This document shows, one piece after another, positions 30,831 through 43,690 of a stretch of 45,402 bases of DNA (position 1 is the stretch's first letter; each line of letters begins with the position of its first letter). Source of the DNA: Daldinia sp. FL1419 (taxonomy: Eukaryota; Ascomycota; Sordariomycetes; Xylariales; Hypoxylaceae); the NCBI GenBank assembly GCA_025201765.1, contig MU623547.1, forward strand, positions 1 to 45,402, given 5' to 3'. The position numbers and the translations under genes were made by a program. Under the pieces are notes generated by a model. That model had not been told where the DNA came from and made no database searches. It saw nothing but the letters and a program-made list of their open reading frames with translations.

Positions 30831-32440
30831 TTAAATAGATATATTAAGAATATATTTTAGGGTATTATACCTGATATTGGAGTAGTTTATGTATTAATTG
30901 TTGGGAAAGGTTAATACTTCACTTTTATTAATAAATATTTAAATAAGAACTTAAAAATAGATATCAACTAAGCTGGAGAAGCTAATATCAGGTTTGGTGA
31001 CGGACCATCTATTAAATTGCTTGGAATAGTTATTGTTAATATTTTTATTAGTTAAATAGATTTTTACGTTATAAAAACTAATATTTTGTTCTTCCTCTTT
31101 CTTAAGGATATGGATCAACTGGGAATATACCTCAATAATATAACCAATTAATTAATCTGTAAGGATAGTACAATAATTAAGGTTATATAAAAATAGGAAC
31201 ACCCGTGGTTTCATTTTAAAGATATTATTTTCTTTATAAAAACTAAACTACAACAATTACATATTTATTTCGATTACCCATCAATTAATAAACTGTATAC
31301 CTTATTAGACAAAGCAGGCCATAATGTCAATATTGGTAATATTAAGGAAATTAATAAGTTTTGTTACTATTGCCAAATTAAGGGTAAAGTTTTATAATGG
31401 TTTAAGTTTAATTTAAAAGATCCTAACCTAAACTTTAATTACGAAATGATTATTAATATCATATATTTTAACAAACACCCTATCTTACATGTAATTGATG
31501 CAGTTACTGGATTCCAAGTAGTACGTTTCATAAAAATGATTTTAACCAAAGAGACTTAAGAGATGCTTAAGTAGTACTGGATTAATATCTACCTTGGATT
31601 TCTTAATATAGTCATTTATAATGCTGGTACTAATTTCGATAGTACTGAGTTTAGGAACGAGGTATGCATCGTAAGAATCATTTATCATTAAGTATTAGTA
31701 GAAGTTCATTAATTTATCGGTAAAGTAGAAGAATATTACGGCCTTATTTGTAGAGTTTATAAAATTATTATGGATAAGTTTTAAGATTCTAATTTAAGAG
31801 TATTATAATTATAAATGGCTATTAAGGCAATAAATAACATTGTTAATTTAAACGGCCTAATCCCTACCCTTCTAATCTTCAATACATATCCCAGAATTAA
31901 TATGAACTTACTATCTACTTCCTTTTAAATCATAAAAATATAAGTTGTTCAAAAGGCAATAATTAAGATTAAAAAGATTAAATCATAACAGTTGATCAGA
32001 GATGTTCTAAATATAAGGAACAGTCCGAACACCTAGAAGACCCTACCTATATCACTCCTAATAAACAGCAAAGTTCTAATCTATCGAGAAAAGGGCAATT
32101 GGAAAAGCCCTTACAAAATAATTGCAATTATTAACAAGGACATGACTATCATTTCAAATATATCTGGTAGAATGTCTACATTTAAGAACTCTCATATTAA
32201 ACCCTACGTGCAACCAAAGGAAGCACTTATACCTGTTAAACAATTAAGGTTTAAATTACCTAAACCCAATTTCAACCTTAATAATTATAAGTTCATTTTA
32301 AAAGAAAAATTTATATATATTAATAATCTTTCTTACGTAACCATAGTATATCTTTTTAACAAAAAATAAACTAACCTTACTCTAACCCTCCAATTACAAA
32401 TAAATAAAAAGATAGTCACATTTAGAAAACCGTACAAAAC
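30831..32440 (+). pseudogene. Copia-C protease/integrase relic
   Basis: Fragments in order: FGDGPSIKLLGIVIVN, MDQLGIYLNNITN, LHIYFDYPSINKLYTLL (from the LHRRFGHPSV motif), HVIDAVTGFQVVRF, YNAGTNFDSTEF, VEVHQFIGKVEEYYG and GLIPTLLIFNTYPRIN. An integrase C-terminal FKNSHIKPYVQ lies at about 32,180. This is a good match to the architecture of fungal copia polyproteins. There are many stops. Confidence 0.85.
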
Positions 32441-33300
32441 ATCAGACTTGAAAGAGTTGGATACCCTATTCGAAGACGGTATCTTACAATTAGAAATATA
32501 TAACTTAATAATATATTAAAGTACTACGCTATTTAAATCACAAATGGTTTGTGAAATTAAGGGTAAAAACATTCCCTCTCCATATAAAAAATCGAAACTG
32601 GTAGTCCAAGGCTATGGTAACCCTAATAAGGAATTTATTATGACTTACGCACCTACTATCCAAAGGGCTAGTCAATATCTTATACTAACTCTAGCACCAT
32701 TTCTACATCAATAAGGGATAAAAATCATAATATAAGATATTATTATGGCATACACCCAATCCAAAACACTAATACAACAAACAATCTACATGCACCTACT
32801 AACCGAATTAAAAAATAAATATCCCGAAGGAACGCTATTACATATCGTAAAATTACTGTACAAATTTGTTAAATCTAAACCCTTCGGAATCACCGGTCTA
32901 CAGACAAACAATACCCTCAATATCGATATTATGGAATTCCTCGTAGTTAAAAATAAAGTACTCAACGAAGCTGGTATCAAAGCATGTTCTTAAAAGATAT
33001 TAGATAAGGGAACAGAAGATTTCAATAGCACTTGTATTACAGTTTATAATAATAATTACAGAATTTTGACTACCTAGAAAAATTAAGCTAAGAAATTTGA
33101 GCCACTAGATATTAAAGCCACGGACATGGTTAATAAGTTCGTGGAACAAAAGGCCTAAGGAGTTTATATTGTTTTTATATGTTAACCTAAAACAGTTTTT
33201 GACTACTCAACTGTTATCTAGTATTAAGAATTAGGAACCAAGGAAGCTAAGGCTCTAAACATTAGAATCACCTGGCAAATAGATAATAAAACTTGTGGAT
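32441..33300 (+). pseudogene. Copia-C reverse transcriptase relic with internal deletion
   Basis: IKGKNIPSPYKKSKLVVQGYG, then PTIQRASQYLILTLAPF, AYTQSKTLIQQTIYMHL, KYPEGTLLHIVKLLYKF and FGITGLQTNNT. Between KLLYKF and FGITGL about 60 residues expected in the family (the HW...STYDPCLL segment) are missing. The catalytic region reads QTNN where QTDD is expected. One 82-codon frame (32,745-32,993) stays open by chance. Confidence 0.85.
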
Positions 33301-33905
33301 TTAAATATGTTAAATTAGATCCTCAAAACCTCCGTTTATATGTCTTTATTAACAATTCATTCGCAAATAATAAGGATTTTAGTTTATAAATCAAATATGT
33401 TATCGTTTTAAGTAATGAGAAACTAACGAATTAAAATAACAAAATTAAGATTACTAATAATATAATCCATTGGTTATTCACCAAATACAAATGTATTATT
33501 TGTAGTGTACTTGTTAGTAAGATATATGGTATAGTTTAAGGTTTCGATGTAAGATATGTTATATATTATATTATCAACATTATATTAGAATATTTTTCAT
33601 TTCTTAAAACTCCTCTCGTTCTTTGTACCAACTTATTCTTCTTGTACCAATGTTTGGTATAGATGGGTATTACTAACGAGAAGAGGTTGATAATAAATTT
33701 TATGGCTTTGAAACAATTATACGAGAATAGAGAGATAAATAATATTTGTTGGATTTACGGAATATGTAACTTAGTTAATGCAATAATAAAAACTTCCTTT
33801 AATAAGGCTATGAGGATATTAGTAGAAAACAACTAAATTGATTTACGTTTAAAGGGTTGGGTGAAATGAAAAATTAATAATGGTTTACAACCTGTTGTTT
33901 ACGAA
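33301..33905 (+). pseudogene. Copia-C RNase H relic
   Basis: Reads VFINNSFANNKDFS (from VFVDGSFANNKD, catalytic Asp to Asn), IIHWLFTKYKCIICSVLVS, LVLCTNLFFLYQCLV, KRLIINFMALKQLYE and NLVNAIIKTSFNKA (from the NPADAMTK motif). It is followed by a polypurine tract at 33,901-33,920 and the 3' LTR. Confidence 0.86.
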
Positions 33906-33920
33906 AAGAAATAGAGTGAG

Positions 33921-34136
33921 TAATGGTTATATGTTATTAGGTATTGTAGACCTCTGTAACAAATAAAAAAAATATTATATAATTAGTATATTGTGTATAT
34001 AAAGGTTCTAAATCTGTTAAGTTTAGAGTAGATAGCTTTCCTCCTCAGGATTTATGAATATACAGGTCTTATTGCATTGTTTTACTTGTTACTTGCTTTT
34101 GCTGTTATTTCTCTTATACGTACGTTTAGCCCAACA
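33921..34136 (+). repeat. Copia-C 3' LTR
   Basis: TAATGGTTATATGTTATTAG...TTTAGCCCAACA, 216 bp. Confidence 0.92.
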
Positions 34137-34141
34137 TATAT

Positions 34142-36000
34142 ATTATAGTATAGATTTTGTTTGTTAAAATGTTTCAGGTAATTTGTTTATATTTTGTAGA
34201 GTTTTAATAAATTAAATTACCAATTATAATAAATAATTTATCCATTATAATTTTATTAATAATAAAGATTTTATAATTAATTTAAGAATTAAGGTCCTTA
34301 TTATTTGTGAATAATTTGTTAATAAATATAAAGATCTTTACTATAGTAAGATTTAATTTAATATATTGAAATCCTTGTGGTAAATTGTTTAGTTATTATT
34401 GAAGATGTTTATTAAACTTATTAACTTCGATTTTTCTAGGTTTTTTATATTAAACTACCTCATATATATCAAATATTATTTCAAATTAACAAATAAAAAT
34501 AATATAAATATTATGGGTTTATTGTTATACATATTATTAAATAATATTATCTTTTCTATTCTATATTAATATAATTTTCTTATTTTATTCTTTCTAATAT
34601 AAATAAATATTATTATTATTGTTGATTAAAATAATATAAATATTAAACATTAATGGGATATTTTTATTAAAATATAATTTAAATTTCATTTTAAATTTAA
34701 TTTTCTTCATTTTATCCTCTTCCAATTCATTAAATGCCTTATTTAATATTTTAAGTATATTGTTAGTTTACATTCCAATTAAATCAAATTGGTTAGATAA
34801 TTCCAAAATTAAAAAACATAGGTTATAAGTTGATGTAATTATGAAAAACTTCTTACGGTAATATTTGAAATAAGTTACCTACTAATGTATATTAATTTCA
34901 ACTATTCTATAAAGCAATTTTATAATGATTATTATAGTATCTTTAAGAAAGTAATCCTTGAACTCTTTAGGTAATATAATAATAATAATATGGTTTAAAT
35001 TGGTATTTAATTGGATATACATTTGCATAACATCATAAAACCATATAATTATTCTTTTAGTTTGTTATTGTAAAGATGGAATAAGTATAACAATAATTTG
35101 TTGATTGAAGTATTAAATTATGAATAATTATATAAATATTTTTTCTTTTTTTTTATTATTATAATTTTAAATAATGAGTTATGATTTTTTATATGGTTTG
35201 TTAATATTTTTTCTTTTGATTTTATAAATAATTTATGATTTAAATAATTGAATACTCCTGTATTTCATTTTATTATATTTTTCAAATAAAAACATTTTTT
35301 GTTTAATAAATCCTTCGATCTCTTATGTATCCACTATTTTAAATAGTTAACCTAGGGTGGTAATCTTTTTTTTTAATATAATTGTAATAATAATTTTATA
35401 TTAATTATTTTTTTAAAAAATATGTAAGTTATATTGTAAGAATTTATTAATTAAGATTTATTTTTATTTTTAAAAGATTATCCTTATGGTTATCTTACCA
35501 TAAATGTTTTAACTTTAAGAATATATTTATTATTATTATTATGTTTATAATTGGAATTTTCATTTATAGGGTTTAAAATATAGATGGATTTATTATGAAA
35601 ATATGGTTTTATAATTATAATCTTAAAATTAATTAATTTTTTATTTATTTTAATAATATAAATTTTATTATTTTAAATAATTAATTTATGAGGGTTGGTT
35701 TAATTATCATTCTTATAATAAATATGTATTTTAGATTGGAGAGGTAGGTTCAATATATTTAATATATTTAATCCATTTTTTATACTTAAAATATCATTAA
35801 TTTATTATTTAGTTTTAAATTTACAAATTTTATCTATTACCTTTTTAATAATTATAGTTTAAGTAGTAATAGAAGGAGAGGGTAATAAACTATTTATTAA
35901 CTTCAAATATGTTCCAAATATGAGTAATATTGATATTAAATTATTTAATTTTATTATATTATTAATAACTTTTACAATCATTTATAAAATATAATAAATA
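34142..36000 (-). pseudogene. Copia-B integrase C-terminus and reverse transcriptase relics
   Basis: On the minus strand, 35,060 to 34,760 reads KLLYRIVEINIH, VTYFKYYRKKFFIITSTYN and LIGMQT, the copia RT segment KPLYGIAEAGTHW...STYDPCLL...GMQTDD after RIP. 35,760 to 35,560 reads LPLQSKIHIYYKNDN and KPYFHN, the integrase C-terminal LPxxSxVLVYR...VKPY pattern. Stops are abundant. Confidence 0.78.
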
Positions 36001-39000
36001 TTAATTTAAATATCCTAAAAATTTTTTAATATTACTTTATATATTTATTATAATAGGCCATAATATTATTCAACTTTTTTAATAAAATTATATACTTTAA
36101 TAAATATTTTTTTAATAAATATTAATAATATTTTTACATTTAAAATAAATTTATTAATTATAAAATTAATGTTAATATTAAATATTAAATTATTAGGTAA
36201 TTTAAGATAATTATTAATTTATATTATTCTTAATATATCTTATATATATTTTATTATTATATCTTTAAAAAACTTTATTACTTAAAATAATATAATTTTA
36301 TTAATGGTATGGAGGATTAATTTACCTTTAATATATATTATATTGATATAAATGTTGTAATTAAAATTAATATTATCTTTTATAATGAATTTAAATTGTC
36401 CTAATATATTATTATATATTTAATATTAATAATAATATTTATTAATTCTTTTAATAATTGTTTAATTTAATTTATTATATTTAATTTTTATAAAAACATA
36501 ATAGAGTTGGTTTGTAGCTGGGTAATTAAAACATCTATATATTTATTATAACTCTTTTTTAATTAAATAATAATATATAACCATCTACTTTTTATTATTA
36601 AATAAAAATTATAAATATCCTTATTTCCAAATAATAAAATAATATTTATTTTTATAAATAAATATATTTTTAATATTATTTAAAAAGATTTTTAAATAAT
36701 TTATATTATAAAGATATAATAAAAATAATATATTATAAAATATAATATAAAATTGGATAGTTTTAAATAGGGTAGGTATATTAATAATACCAAAATTCCC
36801 CTATTTTAAATAATCATTAAATTATATAATATATACTCCTACTATAAACATATCTATTTTAATATTAAAATATATATATTGTAATATTTTTATTTGCATT
36901 TTACTTCTTAATAATATTCTGGCTATTTTAATATTAGGTAAAATACCTTAAAATGTATAAGAATATTGGTCTTTAAAGTAAAATATAGAAGGGGGATTTG
37001 GAGCTACATCCGAAAAATGTTTATAATTATTATTAAAGATATTTGTTATAATGAATGTATAAAGAATCACTTAATTTACAAAAATATTAACAATTTAGGG
37101 ATTATTAATTTTATTATAATCTATAAAATATTATATAATTAATGATTAAATCTAATTATCATTATTATATTTATTATTAATATATTATATATGTTATATA
37201 TTAAAATCATCACTATCACCATTAATATTATTATTATTATAATTAATATTAATTTTTTTATAATTAATAAAAAAAATTATGAAATCTTCTTTAATATTTT
37301 CTATTTCTTACTTTTATATATATTAATATTATTTATTATATTTATTACATTATTTTTATATAGGGTATTTGATAAATTAATAATTTAATTTATTATAAAT
37401 AAAATATTTCTTCTTTTTATTCTTATTATCAAAATATTTTTGATTATTAAAATATTTATCTCTACTTTGATTTATTTGGTAAGGTTTTTAATTATTTTAA
37501 TAAGTTTGATTGGTATAATAGTGATCACTTTTCATTTTATACTCATTGGGAAAATTTTAATGTATATTATCTGTTATTATTTGAAAATTAGTATAAATGT
37601 TCTTAAATATGTTAGATTATTGAAAAAAAATGGGTAAAAATATTGGATATTTTTATATAATATAATATAAGCCTTTTTTAAAATAGATTTTTTTAATGTA
37701 ATTAATTGATAAGTTTTTATGAATATGTTGTATTTAAATGATTAATATTTTAAGGTACTTAAGTAGAATTTTTTTAAAATTATTTTATATAATATTCTTA
37801 ATTATTATATTCTTTTATTTAGATATATATATTTAAAGATTTTTATTAATGTAGAAAAAATTGTATATTTTATTGATTATTATATTGAAATTAAAATTTT
37901 ATTGTATAAAATATTTATGGAAGAATTTTAAAATTGTTTTTTTTAATATTATATTATAGGTATTAATATATAAATTAGATTTAATTTTGAATTTGTAATA
38001 ATAAAATAAGAAGATTTGGATTTATTCATTTAATATTTTATATTTTTTGTTTTTAAATTTAAAATTATTATTGAGGTATAATTTAGTTAATAAGTTGAAA
38101 AATTAAGATCCTTATGTTATTAGTTGTTCTTTTTATTTATAAATAGGTGATTTTGTGATAGATTGTTATGTTATTCTTTATTAAATTTTTATATTATTTA
38201 TATATTAATCTTATTATATAAGGTTATTTATTAGGAACATTTAGGTTGATTAATGTTAAAGAATTATTTGAGCTTATTGGGGTGCTTAAGATATTTAAAA
38301 GATTATTTATTATTATATTAGAGGTATTGGTTGTTGTAGTACTTGAGGAATTTGTGGAATTTGTTGAGGTATTGGGACGGGCTGAGGTGCTGGAATAGGC
38401 TGGGGTGCTAGAATTGGTTGGGGTGTTAGAATTAGCTGGGGTGCTTAAGGGATTATTTAAGGGTTTATGAATTGTATTGGATAAGGTTGTACAACTACAA
38501 TTAGAAACTATAATGCTAGTGTTACTATCGCTAACTTTATTTTAATTGTAATAACCTTTACTATAATTTTTAATAAATATAAATATATTGGATTAATTAA
38601 AGATTTAAATTTAAGGAAATGGATTTTTAATAAATTATTTATTTTATTTTAAAAGAATTTAAGGAATAAATTTATATTAATAATAATTGTAAATATATAT
38701 AAATTATTTTATATTATTTCAATAAAAATATTATAAAGTTTAAAGTATTCTTTAATTTTAATACATAATAGATATTAAATTTTAATAAAATGGGTTGGAG
38801 TTTAATTATAGAAATTATTTTTGAAAATATATCATAAACATTCATCAATTATATCTTTATTATAACTTATTATATTTTCAATTATATATATATCAATTCA
38901 GATTACAGAAATAACTATTATATTAATAATATTAAAATTAATGCCTAATTATTTATTATTAATATATTTTAATTAAAATTCCTTTATTAATTTAATTATA

Positions 39001-39726
39001 TTAATTATTAATTATAATAAATTTTTAAAAAAATGGATAAAGTATAATATTATAATTAAAATAATAAAAATATTAATTATTATAATAAAAAAATAGTAAA
39101 AAAGAAATAGGTAAATGTATTATTATAAAAAGAAATTATATCAATCTTATTTTATAAAATTATTTTATAAAGTGTTAGACTATTCTTTTCTTAGATATTA
39201 AATTTTTAAATAATAATAATTATAATTATAATATATAAAACTTTTTAGGTAGGATTAAAAAAAAATTTAAATAAAGTTTAAAATTTATTAATAAAATAAA
39301 AATATAATATAATTTTTAATATTATTACCTTCTCTTAATATATTATAATATTATAATAAATATAAATACATATTATAAATATAGATATATAATAGATATA
39401 TAATAGTTTAATTAATACAGATTTCCTTGAAATTATTTTATTAATAAAAGAAATTTTAATATCACCTACTTATACATAATAAATATATATCTTAGATTGT
39501 AAATTTAATGTTGAAATTATTTCTACTTTTTAAAGATCTTAAGTTAGTACGAGTTGCTCCCAAAACTATATACAATAACATGAAATTTCGGATTTAAAAC
39601 CATATATTGGAACATGAAATCTCGAGGTTGCTCGCCTTTTCTCATTAAGATTCAGCGCTAAAGCTATTTCCTCCCTTTTAAGTACCTAACTAATCTATAA
39701 TCAATTTATCATTAATTATTAATTAA
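36001..39726 (-). pseudogene. Copia-B gag to integrase region, mostly unrecognisable
   Basis: Extreme A/T sequence. Open frames at 37,191 and 37,440 are Ile/Leu-rich artefacts. The only coding-like island is 38,310-38,470, minus strand, a Pro/Gln-rich repeat (PAPQPIPAPQPVPIPQQIP) that suits a gag N-terminal region at the right distance from the 5' LTR. 39,540-39,690 is a less degraded leader segment (GAGTTGCTCCC, CTCGAGGTTGCTCGCC). Confidence 0.6.
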
Positions 39727-39905
39727 TATTAAATAAATAAGGTACCATTATATATAATAATAAAATGAAGGTATTTAAATTAATTTAGTAAAAAATGGTT
39801 GTTTTAAGAAAGAACATATTTTGGTTAAAGATTAAAATATATGGAACTAAATACAAGATTAAAGTGGATCTGTACCACCATGGTCACATGACCAACATTC
39901 CCACA
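39727..39905 (-). repeat. Copia-B 5' LTR (right)
   Basis: TATTAAATAAATAAGGTACC...CATTCCCACA, 179 bp, with TGTTGG RIPed to TATTAA. It contains the palindrome GGTCACATGACC near the outer end. Confidence 0.9.
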
Positions 39906-41996
39906 GTATTAAATATTAATTATTAATGAATAATTGTACGTAAAAGCTTTACAACTTATTAATAAGATGAAAACCACTCTTAAATAAATGGGTTTATAAA
40001 ATAAAAAGAGGTTCTAATAGGGAGATTATTTAATATAAAATTAGATAAGTTATATAAGATTTCAAATAAATTAAAAAATTGGATTATATTGATACCTTTA
40101 TTTTAATTATTAAACCTATAAATTATAAAATAATCTTTATTATAATAATTACTTTAAACCTAAAAATTAAATAAATGGATATGATTATAATATTCCTATA
40201 TAAAGATATTAATGAAGATATATATGTTAAATAGCCCCTTGAGTTCAACAACGGAATAAATAAATACTATAAATTCAAAAAGGCCTTATATAGCTTTAAA
40301 TAAGTATTAAAGGTATAATATTAAATATTATTAATATACCTACTTATTTTAAACTTCAAAACATTGGATTTAAATATAGGTATATTCATAAAAGGTCATA
40401 ACTATATAACAATCTACATTAACAATCTATTAATTATAGGATTTTGCAAAACCAAAATTAATAAAATTAAGATTAAATTTATTGAAAATTTTAAAATGAT
40501 TAATTTAAATCCTTATTCATATTATTTAAGAATGGTTATTGAAAGGGATTACCCTAATAAAATTATAAGGTTTAATTAAAAAATATATTTGGAAAAGATT
40601 ATAAAAGATTTTAACCAATAGGAATTTAACCCTATAACTATCCCGATTAATATATTAAAAATTGTAGAACTTTTAAATAATTATATTATACTGATTGAAG
40701 ATGTTAAGTAATATATATAAACTATAGGATACCTAATATATATTATAATAGATATTAAATTAGATATAATATATGTTGTTTTATACTTAAACCGTTATAT
40801 GAAAAACCCCACTATAATATATCTAATGGCGGTAAAGAAGATCCTTAAATACTTTAAAGGCACCTTAATCTATAAGTTTATATATTAAAGAGATTTGGAT
40901 AATCTTATAAAATGAATAGATGTTGATTTTATAAGATGCATATAATTCAGATAATTAATTTCAAAATACATCTTCAATATCAATAACAAGGTTATTAATT
41001 AATTATTAAAAAAATAACCTACTATAATTATATTAATGTACAAATTTAAATTTAGAGGTATGGCAAATGTTATAAAGGAAGTTATATGGCTACGTTGTCT
41101 GCTAATGGAATTGGTGGTGGTACAGGATTAGGTTACTGTTACAGTCATTTTTAAGAACAACCAAAGAGTATTAACATTAACCAAAAATCCTCAATTCTAC
41201 ACACACATTAAATATATTAAAATAAATATATATTTTTCTTAAAAGAAATAATAATCCAATAAAATTAATTTTATATATATCCCTACTTAACAACAAATAA
41301 GTAATAACCTTACCAAATTATTACTTAAAAATGCATTTATCAAATTCAAAGATACCCTAAGATTCTAGCCGTAAAATAAGTGGGAAATTTCAAGAAAAAA
41401 GCATTTCATAACCAACAGAAACCTCAATATAAAATAATTTCTAACAAATATAAACCAAAAGTTTTAGACCCAAACCAAATTTAACCCCTAAGTGCAACTA
41501 AAAACACCCCTGCACACATCACCAAGAGCCTTAAAAGACAACACATTTTTCACACTACACAAAAAAAAAAAAAAAAGAAAGAAGAACTCCTTACATATAC
41601 ACATACATATATATATATATACATATAGTAACTAATAAAAATTAAAACACAATATAATATAAATATATTATACAATAGGAGATACCTAACCCAAATAATT
41701 AAGAAAAGAAGGGTCAAAAGACCTACCCTACAAAGGCCCCAACAAGAACCTATTCCCATTAATGATATATTTTAAACCCTAAAAAACATAAAAATACAAA
41801 TAAAGTTAAATTAGGAGGATATTCAGGGTTAGTTACGAATATAGTTCAAGTAGGAATGTTGGAATATATGTGGCTGATATACAAAGATATAATACACCCC
41901 ACACCCATAACCTTATATATCGTAGATATACCCATTTATTCTTTAAGATAAACTTAATAATACAAGTAACTTACCTTATACATGCGTTCTATTACA
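39906..41996 (+). mobile_element. Second Copia-A copy, right fragment (RT, RNase H, 3' LTR)
   Basis: Continues from 26,970, colinear with about 12,036-14,813 of the first copy but without the R repeat and MITE. RT: IYINNLLIIG and NLNPYSYYLRMVIERDYPN (40,364-40,579). RNase H: about 40,725-41,250. The A-run and (ACATAT)n tail are at 41,560-41,630. The 3' LTR is 41,857-41,996. It is empty at the R-repeat site (40,706-40,722) and at the MITE site (41,920-41,935). Confidence 0.9.
41857..41996 (+). repeat. Copia-A copy 2, 3' LTR
   Basis: TGTTGGAATATATGTGGCTG...ATGCGTTCTATTACA, 140 bp, with a slightly altered 3' end. Confidence 0.88.
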
Positions 41997-41999
41997 ATA

Positions 42000-42037
42000 T
42001 ATTATATCCCTGTATACCAGCCACACACATTCCAACA
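42000..42037 (-). repeat. Inverted 38-bp copy of the Copia-A LTR start
   Basis: The reverse complement begins TGTTGGAATGTGTGTGGCTG and continues TATACAGGGATATAATA. It lies 3 bp after the LTR and so forms a terminal-inverted-repeat-like pair with 41,857-41,894. Confidence 0.85.
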
Positions 42038-42040
42038 ATA

Positions 42041-42105
42041 GGTGTACAGGGTAGATGTGCAGGGTAGATGTGCAGGGCAGGTGTACAGGGTAGATGTGCA
42101 GGGTA
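42041..42105 (+). repeat. 13-bp minisatellite
   Basis: About five units of TGTGCAGGGTAGA with variants (TGTACAGGGTAGA, TGCAGGGCAGG). The core CAGGGTAG is the reverse complement of the rDNA-spacer minisatellite core CTACCCTG. Confidence 0.85.
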
Positions 42106-42187
42106 ATATTATAAATATTTGATTATTTTATTATATATATATATATTTTTTTTTTTTGAAATATCATTGAAAAATACATTTTTATTA

Positions 42188-42218
<31 letters not shown>

Positions 42219-42548
42219 TATATAATAAAATTAATATATTATAAATATTTAAAAAGAAGATTTAATTATTTTAAAATTAATAAAGACTTTTATATATTTA
42301 ATTTTATTTTACGGAATAAATATTAAAGAATGGATTAAATATTTGTAATATATTTTAAGTAAATTGGATAATAATGAATAATAAATTAATTTTATTTTTT
42401 TAAGTTTTTATAAATTATTTTTTATTTATTTAATTAATTTAAGTTCTTTTAGTTCTATAATATTAAATTATTTTTAAAATTTTATATATATATATATTTT
42501 TTATTTCTTTTATATATAAAATATAATTATTTTATAATTTTAAATTTA
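42106..42548. other. A/T-only sequence with (TA)n runs
   Basis: (TA)n at about 42,130-42,160 and 42,185-42,205, and again near 42,485. No gene or known repeat seen. Confidence 0.65.
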
Positions 42549-42750
42549 TATTGAACTAATATAGAACAATTAGGTTATATATACTACCCTGTAGAGACCC
42601 CATTAGCCTCCTTGGAGCCAGACCTTCCAGGTCTCCAGAGTTCTTTTGGGCATAAATAGGCCCTTGAGAGTTGCTTTTCTTATTTGATCAGCTTAAGGAA
42701 ATTATGGTCCTTTAAAAGTCCTTTTTGTAGAATCTTTATATAAAAATACA
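42549..42750 (-). repeat. R repeat, copy 12 (inverted, truncated)
   Basis: TATTGAACTAATATAGAACAAT, CTACCCTGTAGAGACC, GGGCATAAATAGGCCC, TATTTGATCAGCTT. Similarity fades after about 42,750. Confidence 0.8.
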
Positions 42751-42840
42751 TTAAATAAATAATTAATAAATAAATCCCTTTTTTTTTTATAAATATTAAA
42801 AGATAAATCAAATATTTATAATATAAATTCAATAAATTAA

Positions 42841-42909
<69 letters not shown>
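42841..42909. repeat. (AAT)n microsatellite, ~23 units
   Basis: Perfect AAT/ATA run of 69 bp. Confidence 0.95.
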
Positions 42910-43006
42910 TATTTTAATTACAATATAAATATATAATTTATTTTTTAATATTTATTTTAAATAGGAATTATATTTTTTTTAAAAAAAAATTATTTATTAT
43001 TTATTA

Positions 43007-43398
43007 TATTAAATCAAGGTAGACTGATTATGTAATAGGAGCTACCCTGAAGGACCCTGTTAGCCCCCCCTTCTAAGGTTTACACACGTTCTTTTGGATA
43101 TAAATAGGTCTTCAAGAGATGTTTTCTTACCCGATCAGCTTAAAATATACACAGTTCTTCAGAGATCATCTCCATAGAGCTTCATATAAATAATATACAC
43201 TTTTGGGCTTATAACCTCACCGTACGCGCTACCATTGGCAAACAATCACCTATATCTGTTCCTCCATCCGATCAGACTATTCCCCTCCTCAAGATATAAT
43301 CACCTTATATCCTCAAGCTTATACAGCCTCTGGCTTATTATGGGTTAATTGAAGTATAGGGCATATCCTGCAGGAGCTATTAGAACTCCTGTTCAATA
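43007..43398 (-). repeat. R repeat, copy 13 (full length, inverted, mildly RIPed)
   Basis: TATTAAATCAAGGTAGACTG...GGAGCTATTAGAACTCC, ending GTTCAATA. The middle (GTACGCGCTACCATTGGC) is of the copy 8 subtype. It is the last transposon-like repeat before the rDNA spacer. Confidence 0.9.
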
Positions 43399-43690
43399 TT
43401 ATTAGTAAAATTTATTTTTTAATAAAAATAATTTAATTAATATTATTATTTTTTATTGAATATTTACTTTAATTATTTTTATTAAAAAATATTATATGGC
43501 TTTTTACAAAATTATTATAAAAAAATAATCAGAAAATTTAAAAAAATCTTTAATCATAATAATAAATAAATAAATATATAATTTAAAAATATAAAACCTT
43601 TTTATTATTTTATATTAGAAAATTTTCTAAAATATATAATTCTATCATTTTTTAATTTATAATATAGAAGTTTTATTATTTGGATATTTA
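43399..43690. other. AT-rich sequence bordering the rDNA spacer
   Basis: A/T-rich, no gene. Composition changes abruptly to GC-richer sequence after about 43,720. Confidence 0.6.

Larger units (their letters stand above)
28017..34136 (+). mobile_element. Copia-C: 6.1-kb copia element nested in Copia-B
   Basis: Direct 216-bp LTRs (28,017-28,232 and 33,921-34,136). The 5-bp duplication TATAT (28,012-28,016 and 34,137-34,141) is low complexity but exact. The polyprotein order gag, integrase, RT, RNase H is recognisable almost throughout in the plus strand, with stops. It is the least degraded retroelement in the window, in line with its being the innermost of three nested copia insertions. Confidence 0.94.
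26971..39905 (-). mobile_element. Copia-B: minus-strand copia element, 12.9 kb including nested Copia-C
   Basis: Direct 179-bp LTRs (26,971-27,149 and 39,727-39,905). It is flanked by a 5-bp duplication GTATT (26,966-26,970 and 39,906-39,910) inside the second Copia-A copy. Orientation is minus, because RT and integrase relics read on that strand and a polypurine tract (AAGAAAAGAAAAAG on the minus strand, 27,156-27,170) abuts the left LTR. Removing Copia-C leaves about 6.8 kb. It is heavily RIPed with no intact ORF. Confidence 0.92.

Noticed and set aside
37191..37637. Two 65-codon plus-strand ORFs of Ile/Leu/Phe-rich sequence resembling membrane proteins
   Set aside because: This composition is what A/T-saturated RIPed DNA gives in any frame, and they lie within minus-strand Copia-B.
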